Shown: positions 26,201-41,200, numbered from the stretch's first letter. The stretch: 64,000 nucleotides of DNA from Brienomyrus brachyistius (GCF_023856365.1 NC_064539.1:15575519-15639518), one strand, 5' to 3'. Numbers and translations: made by a program. Notes: a model not told the origin generated them from the sequence alone.

Positions 26201-29200
26201 TTAGGTACAGTGAGTATCACCTATGGGTGGCAGAGCATTTGGTGTAATAATAGTGCTATCTAAAACTCAGAATGCACTTCCTTATGGCCTTTGCTAAGAA
26301 AAATCTATCATGCATTTACCAGCTCCTGTTAAAAACACATCTATTCAATGAATGACCATTTGTCTTTGTCATAAACACGCGGGCACAGAGTGAGGAAGCT
26401 GATACAGGAGTCGGGTGAGTCGAGGTTTATTCGGAATAGACACACTCAGGAGCACGGAACAACGTCAATGACCGGACTAGCAAAACATACCCTGACACAC
26501 ACTTAAATACACCAAACGGATTAAACACAACTAGAAAGAGCTGATAACAAGAGGATTCCATGTGAGGTAAACAAGGGAGCGTGGCACACAGGAGGATCAG
26601 AATGATGGAGACGTGACAGTCTTCTTGTTTGTATCTTGTACTGTCTTATTAAATGTGTTTTCTGTTGAAAACATGTTGTAAAGTGTCCTTGAGTGTATAA
26701 AAGGCACTATATAAATACAACTAATTCATCTCTTGAATTGATTTCCGTGTGCGTCATATGGATGCTATTACAATACAATATACACATATTTTCATTGCCT
26801 TTACATTGCGTAAAATCAATCGTTCAGCTGTCCTTTTCCCCCAAACTTTTCCCTTTAGAGAGCTGAATTTTCCACTGGAGCAATCATGATGGATTACATG
26901 TAGGATTAACTAGAGATGTATTAATATCAGAGTCCATTTGGGGCCTTTGGGTTGGGTTTATGTTTGGAATTCCATACACTGAAGAGTTTTAATAACTGCT
27001 GCCCACGCAGGGAAATGCACTGTAATGGTATTTATGATCACAAAGATAACTATTATAAATATAAGCATATTTACAAAGTTACGGGAGCATTTCTGTGGTT
27101 GGAACATTTATCGATATAAATGCATATAGTTAACAGCCTTTTCTGCTGCACTCTCTCCTAGGGCTTACAGACATTTAATTGTTCTATAACCAATATGCCA
27201 ACTTTTTTGGAATCTCCTGGAATTGGAAATAAACACAACCAAACTCTCAACTGTTCATCAGTCAGAAGACTAAGATGCAGTTTTCCTCAAGGTGCCCCCA
27301 GGCACCCCCTTAGCTGTCATTTGATAATCAACCCTGGCAGCCAAGTATACAACAGGGACTAATTATAACGTGTTGCTGTAAAACAGTTGGTGAAAAACAG
27401 GCTCTCTGAAAAAGCTGAGGTGTATTTCGGATGATGATGGAATAAAGCTCCCTGCCACTGCCATGCAGGCTATGGACAGATTTCATTTATTTCATGCAGC
27501 TTAGCAATTTATGTTGGAGCCATATGGAAGACAATACTTAGACAATAGACTGACAACAAATTACGAAAACATGGAAGCGGGAAACTAAGATGGACACAAT
27601 CAAAGAAATGTCAGTCAAAAGACTTAAGGGGTATAAGATCTGAAAGTGGCTGGATGGTTTCAAATTCAGAAATTATCTGAAGAATTTTTTTTATCCATTA
27701 ATAGTAGGTTTTTCAACAACGTGTTATTGTGCACGATGGCATTGTCTGATATAACAACAAACTGCACTAGTAAAATGTACATCGAATGCGTTTTTCACAG
27801 CACTTTCTACCACTGGCTAATCTGGTAGAACGAAATTGCTCAAAATTGATTGTCTTCGCTAAACAAATAAAATATGCATAACATAATTACATTTCGTATC
27901 CGTAGATTTCTCTGTCACAGAATAATCTCAGTTCAGTTTCTCATTGCCCTAATTCATTAACTGTTGGTACTAAAATAATGATTTACTGAAATTAATACAG
28001 CATTGAAAAAACATACATAAACATACATAAACCTTGAGTTTAACTAAAAATGCTTCTTAACCAGAAAAGTTCTACACAGTTTATAATCTTAAAATTTATA
28101 TCTGAAAAATACCATCGGATTCATAGATCAATGAAGAAAAACAAAACATTTGCAAGTTAAAGAAATTTTTGAAAAAAAAAACAGATGAAAAAGAAATTCA
28201 CTTAAAAATCTAGAATATTAACTGATAGATTGGCCTATCCATCATCCATCTATCCATCCATCTATCCATCCTTCATCCACCCACCCACCCACCCATCCAT
28301 CTGTCTTCCAGCTGTTACGTGCCATAAGAGTTTTGGATATGTCTACAGGACACCTCAGTCTTCAAACCCAAAACCCTAACAAGTCTGGTAAAAATCTGAT
28401 ATTGCATACTAGGAAACTGCTTACGGTCACGATATGGTATTCTCTTAATCGAACATTTATAATTATGAATACATTTAACAAAATAAACATTTTTAAATAT
28501 TTGCAATATAGAATTACTGTTGAGTGTTTAAGCCACCATGTTGAAATTACGTCACAGGGGCAAAAATTCTGTCCGATATCAACGTCATAAAAGAGGCGTG
28601 TTTCCGACGGGAAGAGACGTTTTTTATGACGTTTCATGACGTTTTCGTCTGAGTTCCGAGATGGAGAGAAATAATCGAAGGCACAATAAAGCCTGCTGAT
28701 CGCATCCAGCTCGAGCTCTTGCTCAAGCTTTTGCTATTGCTTGTGTTGGTTTGCTGTTTCTGATTGACTTCTTGTGTATGACGGTTCTGATTGTTTGGTT
28801 TCTGGTTTTCTGCTTCGCCCCTTTTTGTACCTTTGCCTTTGGTTTGTTTGTCTTCTGGTTTTGACCTCTTGCTTAGCTCCTGACTGCTCTCTTTGCTTCG
28901 CCCCATTGGATACTATGTTTTGGCCTGCGTGTTTTCTATACATGTCTGTTAGGTGCGTAAGGAGTGTAAATGTAAATGTAAATGAGTGACTGCCTTTTCG
29001 TTTATGCATACGTGGTGTTTACTGTAGTTTTGGTTAGGGAGTTAGATTTAGTGTTTGTCATTTCATTTTCTCTTGTTTTCATTACCTTTAGAGTTAGCTT
29101 AGTTTGGGATGTTGTTTTGCAACGTCCCGAAAAGTAAACGCTGTGACCAAGCCAGATGCCTTTCCACTTCCACACATGGAAGATCGCGTAGATTGGATCA

Positions 29201-32200
29201 GGTGTGCCAAATATGTGACAAAGTTAGATATATTAAAAGGTTATTGGCAGGTTCCTCTCAGCCTTCTCACAAAGCTTCTGAAATTTCCGCTTTTGTGACC
29301 CCTGATGTGTTCCTTCAGTACACTGTTATGCCGTTTGGGTTACGTAATGCCCCGGCCACTTTTCAGCGGCTCATGCAGAAAGTGCTGGGTGATGTCCCAT
29401 GTTGTGAGGCGTATTTAGATGACATTGTCATTTATTCTGATTCATGGGAACATCATATGCAGTCCCTAGAATAGTTTTCGCTCATTTACAGGATGCTTCG
29501 TTAGTTGTTGTAAAAATTTGATTTCGGACAGGGTACTGTTAGTTACTTGGGTAAATTAGTGGGACATGGTGTGGTTTGGCCACTGGATGCCAAAGTCCAG
29601 GCTATCCGGTCATTCCCCATCCCGCAAATGCCGTGTGAATGGAAGAGGTTCTTGGGGATGGCCGGGTATTATCGATATTTCTGTCGTAATTTCTCTGATG
29701 TTGTGATCCCGCTGACCCATCTATGTCGAAAAGGTGTACCGTTTGTCTGGTCCCCAGCCTGTCAAACTGCATTTGATTCAGTAAAAATATTACTCAGTAG
29801 CTCCCCTGTTTTAGCTGCTCCCGATTTTTCTCGTCCGTTTAAATTAGAAGTGGATGCTAGCGGTTTAGGTGCCGATGCAGTTATCCTTCAAGAAGACGAT
29901 CATGGTTTGGACCATCCTGTATGTTATTTTTCAAAAAAATTTGTAAAACACCAGCTAGCATATTGCACAATTGAAAAGGAGGCTCTAGCTCTTCATTTGG
30001 CCTTACAACATTTTGAGGTTTATGTGGGAGATTGCGCTAATCCGGTGGTCGTATATACTGACCATAATCCTTTTCCTTTTTCCTGTCCCATATGTGTAAC
30101 ACGAACCAGTGCCTCATGCGGTTGGAGCTGATTGTACTTTCAATTTAGAAATCAGACATAAGAAAGGTGCCAGCAATCTAGTAGCCGACGCCCTCTTGAG
30201 ATCCTAACTCCTTTGGTTATTTGAGGCTGAATAGACTGTAACTGGTTACAAATTGTGCAATGAAACGTTCACTTCAGATGGACAATGCTTTTCATCCAAG
30301 AGTGTACTGAGGTGAACTTAACAAGACCAATTCTATTGGCTATTTTCCATTCACCCTTTTTCAATAAGCATAGATCATTCTAAATTTGTAACTGACGGAA
30401 GCCTCTTTCCTTGTCACACACGAAGGACAATCTATAGCCATCCGTTGCAGCTTGAGCATCATTGCATCTACTACTAAATTTACAGCTACAACCGGCAATC
30501 AGGATAATTTGCTTCCTGTTTGACTCGAACTGTAAAAAGCAGCAACTGTCAGCATGCAGAGACATTTGTCTGACATCTAATCATTGGCTTGTCTTAAAGG
30601 TCATCATCATGAAAGATGAACATTGCATATGTATGTATTTTATAGAAAATCAAATTGCTTTTTTAGATTAACACCCCTAAGGGGGCAGTTATGGAGGTCT
30701 TATTTTAAGTAATCATTCTGTTCACCTGGGTAAATGTTTAAAAATGGTTACTGAACCAAAATATGAGGGGCTATGAGAGGAAGTCAGGAAAAAGCACTTA
30801 ATAATGTAATAAAATTGCTGTGATTTTACTGGACAAGAGTGTGCTGCAAAACATTAATTCATTGCTAGTCCATGCATTATAGATAATTTTGCACATCACG
30901 CAAACAATGCATGCTGTCGTGTGACTATGAGGAACCAGCAGCCTCTTTCTGCACTGTAGTTTATTGATGTGTGCTTTGATTATAATGAATAAAGTGTTGC
31001 ATTATTCAGGCTTTTATCTATGTCGACCTGTTATGCAAAGCTGCATGTCTGAATGGAAGCAGTTATAAAGCTGCATTCACACTACAAGGATCCCCGGTCC
31101 AAGGACATGAAGTGCTCTTGTGTTTCGTTTTTTCTCTCCTGAGATACCAGGGATACAGCCCATCGAATTATTACTTTTGTCTATTAAATCTGAGCAAATG
31201 GGTGACCTTACCATTTTGTCCAAGGTTTGCGCCACCTGCCCCAGCCGCTTGAGGGCCCCACCAACCGCAGTGGCGGAGATGACGAGAGCCCTACATGACC
31301 TATGTGGGGCCTCTCTTTCTTCCTCCGCCTCCAAGCCATGGCTACAGTTCATCGCAGTCCTGATGTTGTGCAGCTGGAGCTCCAAGAGCTGCGCAGAGGT
31401 CTCCAGCTGCGTGAACTGACTAACAAAGCCCTCCTTGGCATCTGCAAATAACAAAAGGAGGGAAAAGTTGGGGCATGAAACATAAGTGGTTAGTGGTCAA
31501 TGTTATTTTAGGTGCTTTGAGTTGCTACCTCCTGTTGCCATGAGATTTCTTTGAGTCGGATTTGGGACATTACACTGTGTTACAGTCATTGTTCATGCTA
31601 ATGATAAACATTCTCTAATTACAGCTATCAGGATTCCCATTTGTATCCATATGCAAACAAAATAAAGTCATCATGTGTTGACTGTTGGTGTCAGGTCTCC
31701 TGGGTTTGGCTTGTGACAAAAATGCCCTAGATTGTAAACTGGATCACACACTTCAGTACCACCTCAGTATCAGAGCCAGCTTAGCTTCAGAATAGCTTTC
31801 TCTAACACTGAGACGCTGCTGATGTGCCTGATTTTCAGTAACAGAAGTGCTACATTAGGGTTGCAGGGAATCAGATCTGCAGGAGCGTGGCTCCCCTGAC
31901 CTATAGAGTATTGCACCAAAACCTTGAAATGTATTGAAAGCTTTACATTTTCCTCAGGAAACTATAAATGTAGTCCCGGCAGTTTAATGTCAAAATGCAA
32001 AACAAAGTGATTCAATATAGCAAACACTGAAAGACTGAAGCATTTTGGCAGCTCCAGATTTGAAGAGTATGTAATGACACACCAATGTTGAGCCATACAG
32101 TGTGGTACAGTCAGGACCTGAGGTGGGCATTGCAGAACGTGACCATCCAGGGAGGGATCAGGGGTGTCACCTTGGACTGCCAGGAGCTCCATGATCATAT

Positions 32201-35200
32201 TGGGAAGCGCGTCCTCTCCTTGCACGGACTGGTATTGAAGAGCCCGCCGGTTCCCACAGTTGTAGCGTGACAGCAGCTTCTCCAGGTCTTGCAGCCTTTC
32301 CTTCAGTTTCTTGGCCTGATGGTGTCAACACCAGGTGACCAAGGGTCAATGAGCAGCACCAGAAGGTTTAGTTACATTCGTCCTAGTCGGGTAGGAGGTT
32401 AACATCTCTTTATAAAGGTTTTGCTACTAAACATGATTTATTCACCACTAGCTATTTATTTATTTGGGGAAAGCTGATGCTCTTTTCTTCTGCAAGCTAT
32501 TTGATTTCTTTGGTGCTGCTGGTTCAGTGTGATTTGCCAAAAACTGAAGAATCATTACACAATCCAAGTAATGACTGCTGTCAAGGCAGAGCATCAAAGT
32601 GAATGCCTTTAAGTATGTAGCATACTAATGACTTATTTTCAGCTTGACATCTACAACACTCCTGTCATTAATGAGACAATTCACTATGAAAAACTGGCAT
32701 TAATAATGATCGACTATTCTTCTCATTAATGGGTGAGCAGAGATTTCAAAGTAATTAGACACCCTGAATCAAATTTATCCACTATGGCAGTTAAATTAGT
32801 CATCAAAGTAATTATGACTTAGTCAAGTAGTGTACTATGATGGGGTTTGCACTGAAAAGGACATGTCCTCCATGAAATATGATGTTGACAACACTACAAT
32901 AAGTGATTAGCTGCTGTCTCACAGGTCTGTAGACCAAATGTTAACCTTTTCTGCATGTGATAAAAACACCTGGAAGTCACTGTTTGTCTGCAAGCCCCCC
33001 CCCATGTGATCATCACCTGGTCCCTGACGAGGCTGTAGCAAATGGGACACTCTTCACACTGATGAGTGGCTCTGTTGTGGAAGTAGTTGGGCTCACACTG
33101 GTCACACTTGTAGCCCATGAATCCTTCTCGACAGCTGCAGGTCCCGTTGTTGTAGCACTGCATGGTGACTGAGCCCATGGGGTAACAGTTACATGCTGTG
33201 CAAAAGAAGTGAAGACAGTATTACTCAGTATGTTCTTCCATGCTTCCCTTTGCCTGACCCATTACAGGGTAATCGTGACACCCGAGGGCTTCCCTCCAGA
33301 GAGCACAGGGCATAAGATAAAAGACACACTGGGTGAGATGGCAGGGCGTCAAAAGGCATACAAGTTACGGTTACATTAACAGTTACTCGCACACTCTGGG
33401 CATTAGATTTATTTATTTAGCAGATGCTTTTGTCCAAAGTGAAATGCCAGTGAGGAAAGCCTGTAGTTGGGGAGTATCCCATTCCCTTGTAGCCATTGGG
33501 GTTAGGGGCCTTGTTCAAGGGCCTAGCAAAGACTCAAACCCCAGGCATGGAGGTGTAAGGCCCAGTCGCTACTAGCCCCACCACTCGCAATAAATCTGTC
33601 CCAAATAGAACATTATATAGCATATTATACCTGTTTACAGCTGACATAACCGGTGGAGTTTTAATCAAGATGTGGGAGTGAAGTTTTTACGCAGCCCCTA
33701 AGAAGTCAGACCTATGCAAGGTGCACAAAAATAGCTGAAAATTCATTCCAGACAAGCATGAGCGGTTAGCAGCATCCGTCCCACTCCACCTGCCCCGATG
33801 CTGCTCAGCTCCTGGGGACCTTATAAAAATGGCAGCTTCGATTTCCTTCAAGCCAAAGAATGAGCTCACAGCAGCTCAGATAAGGATTCCAGCACCACAA
33901 CTACCCTCACCCCCGATCTCTACACTTCAGCCAACTGCATATGAATATATTATTAAGTAGCTCTTTGTTGGACAAGATTGTAGGGTTATTATTTAGGTGC
34001 ATAGCAGGCACCCTAATGCAAAGCAAATTTCAATACTTACACTTTACCCTTTTTATAAAACTGAATATTTACCGAAGACTTACTGAAGTATTTTGCTCAA
34101 AGCTCTGGACATTGTTTCCAAGGTTTTTCCTACGTTTATATGCATTTCCCTTCACCTTGTACCCCTGCACATCCCATACCTCTGCATCCCATGGTGGAGA
34201 GCCCGAAGAATCCCGTGCGACAGGAATCACATGACAGGCCCTCCACCCCAGGCCGACACACGCACTGCCCTGTGATTGGGTGGCATGCTGCAGAGGAAGA
34301 ACCAGTTGGGCTGCATGTACATCTGGGGACAAACAGACAAAATGAGGCCCGATTGGCTAAAAGAGTAATACAAGTATGTAGACCAAATGATTCAGGATGT
34401 GAAACCTGTGCTGACTGAATGCTCTTTCGCAATGTCATTAATATCACCTTTCAGTCTTCTAGTCATGCTTACTCACCGCTCACATCCTACGCCGGGCTTC
34501 AGATTGAAGTAGCCCATCTGACAGTGTGTGCAGTCCCTACCGCTGACATGATCCAGACAGAGACACTGGCCCGTAGAGGGGTGGCAGTCGTCAGGGGAGC
34601 CAGCAGTGCCCTCGGGGTTACAGAGGCAAGCTGCATGACAGGAGAGCACGAGAAATGCACTGCAGGGATTCATTTCTCTTACCGAATGTCCTCTTTAACA
34701 GAAGAGTGACATGATACCATCGGTCCACCAACTTATGCAATGTAGTCAAGCCTGGAGCCTATACTGTGAAATACTCGGATACCTATCCATCCATCCAATC
34801 ATCCATCCATCCATCCATCCATCCATCCATTGTTCAGTCAGATGGCCAGTTGGAAAATTAACAACAGTTTTTTTGCTACATAAAAAGGGCAAAGCTGCCC
34901 AATAAGGCAAGACCTGCTTATCTTATATTATTATAAATATATACTGTATGTATTAGTCTGAGACTGATGTCATTCATATGAGACCAAACAGAAAGATGTG
35001 CAGCACCTGCAGTCACATAAATCAGCCTCTCTCACATCTAAGTGCTCCGCATGGACTTGCTGTGGTCCAGCTCTAGGAGAAAAGGTCACGGAGGAAGCCT
35101 GTGAGAGTGGCTTTGTGGGCCAGCACTCGCTCGCAGAGCTGTGGTGGCTCTGATATATTCCTGAGTAATTCAATGAGTCCAGGCTGCTCTGTGCCAATCT

Positions 35201-38200
35201 GGCTGTTCTCCTTGGGGTGAGACACGATTCAGGCCCGAAGGGACTCAGGTTCACGTCATACCTTACAGCATTCATCCTGAAGTGACCCCCCCCCAGCCTA
35301 CTGTGATTCAACAGAGAGGCAGCAGACTAACTGTCCCCTTCATCACCGTGACAACAACAGGGCACCCAGCATGCAATGACAATAGTTGGAAAAATAGAAA
35401 AACAAGATGTTTAATGTATGAGATGTAGATAGAACCACTGAAAGAAAGAATGCAGCTCAGTGCAACCATTTATGTTCAAGATTCACTCCATACTTTATGC
35501 TGTCTGCTGTACATACATTAATGTGTGCACTCCATAGGAGGGTAGATAACATGCTGGATACAGAAAAGTACAGAGCCCCTGAAAGGACCTGCGCAAGAAA
35601 TTAAAATGATGCTATTTTTGCGGGCGCACGAGTTCCTTAAGAGCAATTTAATTATTTTTTTCAAATCCTTTTTTTAAAATGTTTCTTCCATTCCCTTCTT
35701 CTAAAGTGGACCTTCTGGGATCTATCTGACAATCTTATAGTATGTCCATTTGAACATCGCTTTTCCTTTTCCATGTTTTTGACCTTGACAATTCTTACCC
35801 CACCTCCCCAGTCCACAATCCCAAAGATTGTGACAACGCCCAAGACTGCATTTCTGTATTTTCCCACCATAAAAGGGCGCTCACTGGTGCAGACACCCAC
35901 GTTTACACTTGTCGGCAGAGCTCTGGGCCATGGCGTTGCCGTAGTAACCACGACGACATCTCTCGCAGTGGTCACCCTCGGTGTGGTGTAGGCACTTCAG
36001 GCACCGGCCGCTCAGGTGGTCGCAAACCCCCACAGCGTTGTAGTCTGCGTTGCCGTGGCACTCGCAGGAGGTGCAGGGCCGCAGGGGGCCATACCTCCCC
36101 AGGGGGTCACCGTAGAATCCGTCATCACACATCTCACATCTGGTTCCTGTAAAGCCAGTGGTGGATCGGAATGGGCATCAGATTTCAGCGTGATGATGTA
36201 TCACTTTCAGTTTGGCGTTTCATTGTGATTTGATCAGAGGAGCACAGTGAAATTGTTATGCCACAGTTGCAGGGTAGAAGATGCATGGGGGGACAACAGG
36301 ACAAACGTCAATACAATACAGGGCAGCACAGTTATGTGACACAGCCTTGCTGAGGTGCGATGTCTTAAGTTCCAGTGTACATTACAGATGCTGTAACGGA
36401 ACAGAGATGCTTTAGCTTATGAGGCTAGCAGTGTCTATAAGACAAAAGAAACTACAAAGAAAGTAGAAAGGATAAAGTACTGAGGCATGAAGGACAAATG
36501 ATATGAGAACAGACTTCATTGTGTTGCCGAGAAATTATTATCCATCCTCCATGGCAAACAGCAAGTATACATGTTCATAATTCGGTGTTAAAGGCCTGCA
36601 GTGTTAACGGTCACTGCAGAGTCACACATGGACTGGCTTACTCCTATGAGGAGCTGGTGTCTGTGCAGTGTTAATGGTCACTGCAGATTTATGCACAGAC
36701 CTGCTTACCCTTATGAGTAGCTGAATAGTCTGTGCAATATTAATGGTCACTGCAGATTCACATGCAGACCAACTTACCACTACAAGCAGCTGAGCAGCCT
36801 GTGCAGTGTTAATAGTCACTGCAGATTCACACACAGACCCGCTTTCCCCTACGAGCAACTGAGCAGTCTGTGCAGTGTTAACGGTCACTGCAGAGTCACA
36901 TGCAGCATGGCTTACCCCTCCAAGCAGCTGGCAAGTCTGTGCAGTGTTTATGGTCATTTCAGATTTACGTGCAGACAGGCCTATTCCTACAAGCATCTGG
37001 CCAGTATGTGCCGTGTTAATGGTCACTGCAAATTCACAAGCAAAATGGCTTATCCCTCCAAGCAGCTGGGCAGTCTGTGCAGTATTAATAGTCACTGCAG
37101 ATTCACACGCAGACCTGCTTACCCCTATGTGTAACTGGATAGTCTGTGCAGTGTTAACGGTCACTGCAGATTCATGCACAAACCTGCTTACCCCTATGAG
37201 TAGCTGAACAGTCTGTGCAGTGTTAACGATCACTGCAGATTCACACACAGACCCACTTACCCCTACGAACAGCTGAGCAGTTTGTGCAACGCTAACGGTC
37301 ACTGCAAATTTACATGCAGTCCTGCTTACCCCTATGAGTATCTGAGCAGTCTGTACAGTGTTAACGGTCACTGCAGATTCACATGCAGACCTGCTTACCC
37401 CTACAAGTAGCAGAACAGTCTGTGCAGTGTTAACGGTCACTGCAGATTCACACACAGACCCACTTACCCCTACGTCCAGCTGGCCAGTCTGTGCAGTGTT
37501 AACAGTCACTGCAGATTCACACGCAGACCCGCTTATCCGTACGAGTAGCTGATCGGTCTGCAGTGTTAACGGTCATTGCAGATTCACATGCAGACCCTCT
37601 TACCCCTACGTCCAGCTGGGCAGTTTGTGCAGATCACCTCCCCGGTCTCAGGCACCTGAGCACAGCTTGTCTGCTCTGGGCAGGGACACGGCTGGCAGTC
37701 GCTGGGGCTGCCCATCAGGGCGTTTCCATAGTAACCATCCAAGCAGCGCTCACAGGAGGCCCCTGTGGTGAAGTCTGTACATTGACATACACCTGGAAAC
37801 AGATAAATGGCTTGGGCATTAGAGCGGCTGATTTTGAGCAAAGAACAGCAGACAGTGAAAGGCCTTACTTCCCAGGAGACACTGCAGCTGCTTTCAGAAA
37901 GCAGCAATTAAAATTTCACAAAAATGACATGTGCTGTCTAGCTTATGAATGACATTGTGTCCATTTATATTCATCATGCATAGGGAAGCACACAATGACT
38001 CAGAAACACAGAAATCATTTCCCATCAGATAAGGACAAAATCTGCACTCTATTATTCATCCAGCAGGTGGCGATGTTTTCTAGGCCTTCAGGGCGCCACA
38101 CTTTACCTTTTATACAGAGAGAAAAAACACAGATTGTTTTTCCATAACATTGTTAATGGCACCAGAAATTGCACTAGGAGACACTGAAAAAATACAGACT

Positions 38201-41200
38201 GGAAAAAAATTCATTTCTAATTCCAAGGACTACACAATTCAAAAACTAAACATCATACTTTCTAAATTAAACCATTAACAGGTCACATATGCATCAAAAA
38301 TGAATAAATGACTTAGTAGACACTACAGAATTTACCAGTATGATGCTAACTGGATACTCAGGTCTGGAAGTACAGCAGCAGCAGAGAAACCCTGTACCTT
38401 GACAACAGAACAATTTAGTAGAGGACTGGCCACGTTCAGTTCTGAATGTCTAACTTAAGTGCTGCTGTTGTTAACCGCACATGACCAGCAGTATTTCATA
38501 GTGCCCATAATGCAGTGTTCTGAAGGACATTCTGTTTCATTGCTTCTCCGAAGAAACTACTTAATTCTGCAGATTACGTTTTTTCAAGGTTGTTGCAAGA
38601 CTTTTCCTACAGGGAAAGGTTCAAATATAACCAATAAGGCCTTCTTGCCATATATCATTCACATGTATTTCAAACATACAGACCAATCGGGAGGAGCTCA
38701 GTAGTCAAGAGACTCCACTAACAAACAAGTAAGCGAAAGTGCTGAAACCATAACAATAATGAATGTGTGTCATACTTGAATTACTCAATTAAAAAAATCC
38801 CAGTTGTTCAAGCATTCAGTATTATTAATAAAAGAATTTGAATATTACTACATGATGCTGATCCATGCTTTTATTTCCTCACGCCTGGACTATTGTAATG
38901 CACTTTATTTTGGGGTCAGTCAGACTGCGCTGTATCGTCTGCAGCTGGTGCAAAATGCTGTTGTAACCCACTGAAAGCAGGCTGGGGAAAAAGGGGGGTT
39001 AACTCATTTTAGTTTATACCCGAATCCTATGTTGATTTTAGGTTGTTCAAATCTTCCGTCCGGTAGATGGCAGTGTGTCGTGCCGAGGGAAGACGTTTTT
39101 TGTGGTTACGAGCAAACAGATAAGAGGAGACGACCGTGAGCGGCAGAACATTAATGAGCTGGAAGTTAGGTTGATAAGTAATTGAGAGGGTTAATAGTGA
39201 ATTTTTTCTTGTTTTATAAGCACTAAGCAGAGGTAGAAAGTTGGACAGGGATATTTTCTTTTCTCCGTTAAATTCATTTGCTGTTTGCCGTGTGCAACAT
39301 TAGCCATCATGGTTTTAAGTTACATGTTGCGTAGCATGAAAAGGATAAACATTATGTATATTATGATGTTTTCATTGCTAATTTTGTTGTTGACTCTTGA
39401 CTATTGTATAAATGAGGAAAGCATTAGAAAAAAAATCGGAGTTTTGTTTGGAATTTAGGTTAACTATTGCGCTACGGGAAGCTATGTTGAAGCCGTGTTA
39501 CTGAGCGAAATGCTATGCTAGTATGTAGCGATTAAGGTTTAGTAAATGGCAATTTCAAACTACTGTGTATTGTACGAATATGAGTTTTCAAGTTTCTCCA
39601 GCTAGTTTAATTTTTGAGGGAATGATTGGGTATTACACTGCTATGCAGGTTGGTTTTTTTCATTTGATCGAAACTTTCCGCAGCGAATCTCATGCCTATG
39701 TACATTGTAGTGCTGTTAGGTCGCGTGCGAATGCGAGTTGAATACGCAGCAATGCGGCTATTTAGAACGTATATAGCGATCTTCAGGTGAAAGCGTCACT
39801 ACAAACCCCCATGCAGATAAAACAAAGAAAGGTGACATCTACGTTTTTGCCGATTTAACCTAATTTTCAAAAACTTTAATACTTGCGACAATGGACGTTT
39901 TGAAAAGACAGATTACGGATTTAGTCAGTTTTTTAATCATGATTCTACATAAAGATTTCATCGAGATATGAACCGAAATACACGAGAAAGATATGCGGTC
40001 GACGATGCCCTTATCCGCAAAGCTTTAATGATAGTGAATTATTTTATTTCTGTTAATTCTGCATTAGGCGCGGCATCATATTAATCGCTTTCTATAGCAC
40101 CGTTTTTCATTTTTCATTCCATCTACCAATAAACTGTGAAAGGGATTTTATTGTTGCTACTTTTGTTACGTTTCAAACTGCCTTTCCAAAGTGATGGGTG
40201 TGGGGTGCAGTGACATTCCAGACTGATGGGCCATTGACAGTATGCAAACACCTACAGGTGTGGGGACACCTATCTTATCCATATTCATTGTGTAGGCCAC
40301 TGACTTTGAGAAAGAGTGTCACTCCAAAGTTCTAACACTTAAGTAATCAAACCACATAAAATTTCAGAATGTCTTATTCACCTATGTGTAGCCAATCCCT
40401 GTGTCTATAAGCTTCAGAGCTCAAACGTTTTGGCTAGAAATGTTCGTAATGTGATTTTTTACAATTTTTCAGCATGTCTGAAATAGGCTTTTGAAAAGTA
40501 TATGTTTAAAGTTGATTTTAACAAAAATAGAATAACATTCTAAGTGGTCTCAGATTAATGGTGCTGTTTGTGCTGAATAAAAGCACATGTAAGCATTTTA
40601 AATAAATGTTTTTTAGGTGAAATATTTTAAAACGTCAAGGCATGTCAGACTTCCCTGACAGTGGCTGAGAAGCCTCAGACTTCGGGGGGTTAAAAGGATA
40701 TGCAAGACATATCCCAGTACTGGCCGATATGACTCTCTTAGTGGACCCCTCTCGGTCAGGTTTACCTGTTGGTCTCTTGTTCTGTAGCTATGTTATGACG
40801 AGCCATACATCTTCTTCATCAAAGGTGCCTGTCTTAGTCAAAAATGAGACTGCACATGATAGAATATCCAGAGGTCATAATATTGCAAGACTTTCCTTGC
40901 CTAAAACAGTGTCACTCTTGCCTGCTCATGGCGCCAAGGTTGGAGGGAGTAAACCTGTTCATCTTCATCTTTTACATCATGCACCTCCATGCAGGTATCT
41001 GATTCGGGTAACCTCGCCTTTGACTTTGCGGACTCTCCCTTTTCTGAAGAATGGAAGGAGAGAATTACCAAGAAGTTATGTTCAATGTCAGAAGTTTTTG
41101 CATTTAGTGACCTTGATTTTGGCCATACGACAGAGATAAAACATAGAATATGTCTGTCAGATCCATTTCCTTTTAAGCAGAGGCCCAGGCCGATCCATCC

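Larger units (their letters stand above)
25565..31211. other. LAMC3 intron with nested transposons (5.6 kb)
   Basis: Contains a LINE 3' fragment (25885-26735) split by an LTR-like insertion (26367-26618), an (ATCC)n microsatellite (28240-28302) and a Gypsy pol fragment (29100-30215). 26740-28230 and 30220-31200 are AT-rich and unrecognised. Confidence 0.6.

Noticed and set aside
28600..29100. Possible LTR preceding the Gypsy fragment at 29100
   Set aside because: Has a poly-A signal-like aataaa, but no second copy downstream of 30215 and no TG...CA ends with duplication could be shown.
36622..37509. 295-codon open frame on the minus strand
   Set aside because: It lies wholly in the 69-bp minisatellite; 69 is a multiple of three, so one stop-free unit keeps the frame open. 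It is not in the LAMC3 exon frame and resembles no protein.
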